From positions 1-12,473 of the forward strand of contig CAMLHL010000073.1 in NCBI GenBank assembly GCA_946479855.1: a stretch of DNA of 12,473 nucleotides, in the 5' to 3' direction. Position numbers and translations under genes: made by a program. Source of the stretch: an uncultured Pseudomonadota bacterium. GTDB lineage: Bacteria; Pseudomonadota; Gammaproteobacteria; Burkholderiales; Rhodocyclaceae. Positions 12,286 to 12,473 of the stretch are shown in pieces. The notes under the pieces are model-generated. The model saw only the letters and a list, made by a program, of their open reading frames with translations, did no database searches and had not been told where the DNA came from. Positions within the stretch are counted from its first letter, which is position 1; each line of letters opens with the position of its first letter.

Positions 12286-12473
12286 ATGAAGAGAAGATCG
12301 TTCCTGATCTGCGCCGGGGGGCTGCTGGCCTCCCCGGCATTCGCCCTGGGCGAGGCCGCGCCGGCCACCGGATTGGGCCTTGGCGCCGCCATCAACAAGG
12401 CCGGTCGCCAGCGCATGCTGTCGCAGCGCATGGCCAAGGCCTACGCGATGCAATCGGCCGGGGTGCTGCCGGA
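12286..12473 (+). CDS. PilJ-domain periplasmic protein, N-terminal part (possible nitrate sensor)
   Basis: Runs off the right edge; 62 residues visible. The N-terminus KRRSFLICAGGLLASPAFA is a signal peptide with a twin-arginine-like RRSFL. It is followed by INKAGRQRMLSQRMAKAYAM, the conserved start of the PilJ N-terminal domain (type IV pilus methyl-accepting chemotaxis transducer domain). That segment resembles the nitrate-binding P-box helix of NarX/NarQ sensors. Position 19 bp behind a nitrate transporter suggests a nitrate-binding role in the periplasm. The C-terminal part and any output domain are outside the window. Confidence 0.75.
   Translation, partial: MKRRSFLICAGGLLASPAFALGEAAPATGLGLGAAINKAGRQRMLSQRMAKAYAMQSAGVLP

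Noticed and set aside
11421..12437. Minus-strand frame opposite narK and the PilJ gene
   Set aside because: Charged low-complexity composition and overlap with two supported plus-strand genes.
1..12473. CRISPR array, tRNA, rRNA or intact insertion sequence
   Set aside because: No evenly spaced direct repeats, no tRNA cloverleaf or rRNA-like segments and no transposase-like protein were seen on either strand.

Overview
The window is GC-rich DNA with dense genes and short gaps. Gene content and organisation point to a betaproteobacterium, probably of the Rhodocyclales (Dechloromonas/Azonexus-like). That placement is inferred from style and synteny, not from a marker gene.

Left region (1-5891) is a nitrite-assimilation block. 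It starts with the tail of an upstream gene (3-128) and a control region with paired NtrC-like sites, an IHF-like site, a near-perfect sigma-54 promoter and a leader RNA with two A..G hexaloop hairpins of the kind bound by ANTAR antiterminators (NasR/NasT). Then come nirB (siroheme nitrite reductase), nirD (small subunit with intact Rieske ligands), a FocA/NirC-family channel and a PP2C-phosphatase/Ser-Thr-kinase fusion. Two intrinsic terminators sit inside this block, one on the nirD stop codon and one 20 bp before the kinase gene, so expression probably steps down along the operon.

Middle region (5892-8636) is a compact four-gene operon with 1-4 bp junctions: a Tat-exported ferritin-like protein, a mono-haem cytochrome c, an ECF sigma factor and a double-cupin protein in the ChrR anti-sigma position. 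The cupin protein lacks the zinc-binding His/Cys motif of classical ChrR. This looks like a self-regulated redox or oxidative-stress module.

The next stretch (8637-10658) holds two minus-strand envelope proteins (a small exported two-cysteine protein and a WxxGxW-repeat lipoprotein), an HxlR-type regulator and a divergent 78-residue thioredoxin-fold protein. Intergenic regions carry a short palindromic repeat (core CTACGGTCGACCGG) and several hairpins.

Right region (10659-12473) returns to nitrate. A large nested inverted repeat is followed by a second copy of the NtrC/IHF/sigma-54/ANTAR-leader module, with spacing identical to the nirB copy, driving a NarK-type nitrate transporter. The start of a Tat-signal PilJ-domain protein, possibly a nitrate sensor, follows. 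The two modules would co-regulate nitrate uptake and nitrite reduction by nitrogen limitation (NtrC/sigma-54) and by nitrate (ANTAR antitermination). No nitrate reductase and no ANTAR protein is in the window; both are expected nearby or elsewhere.
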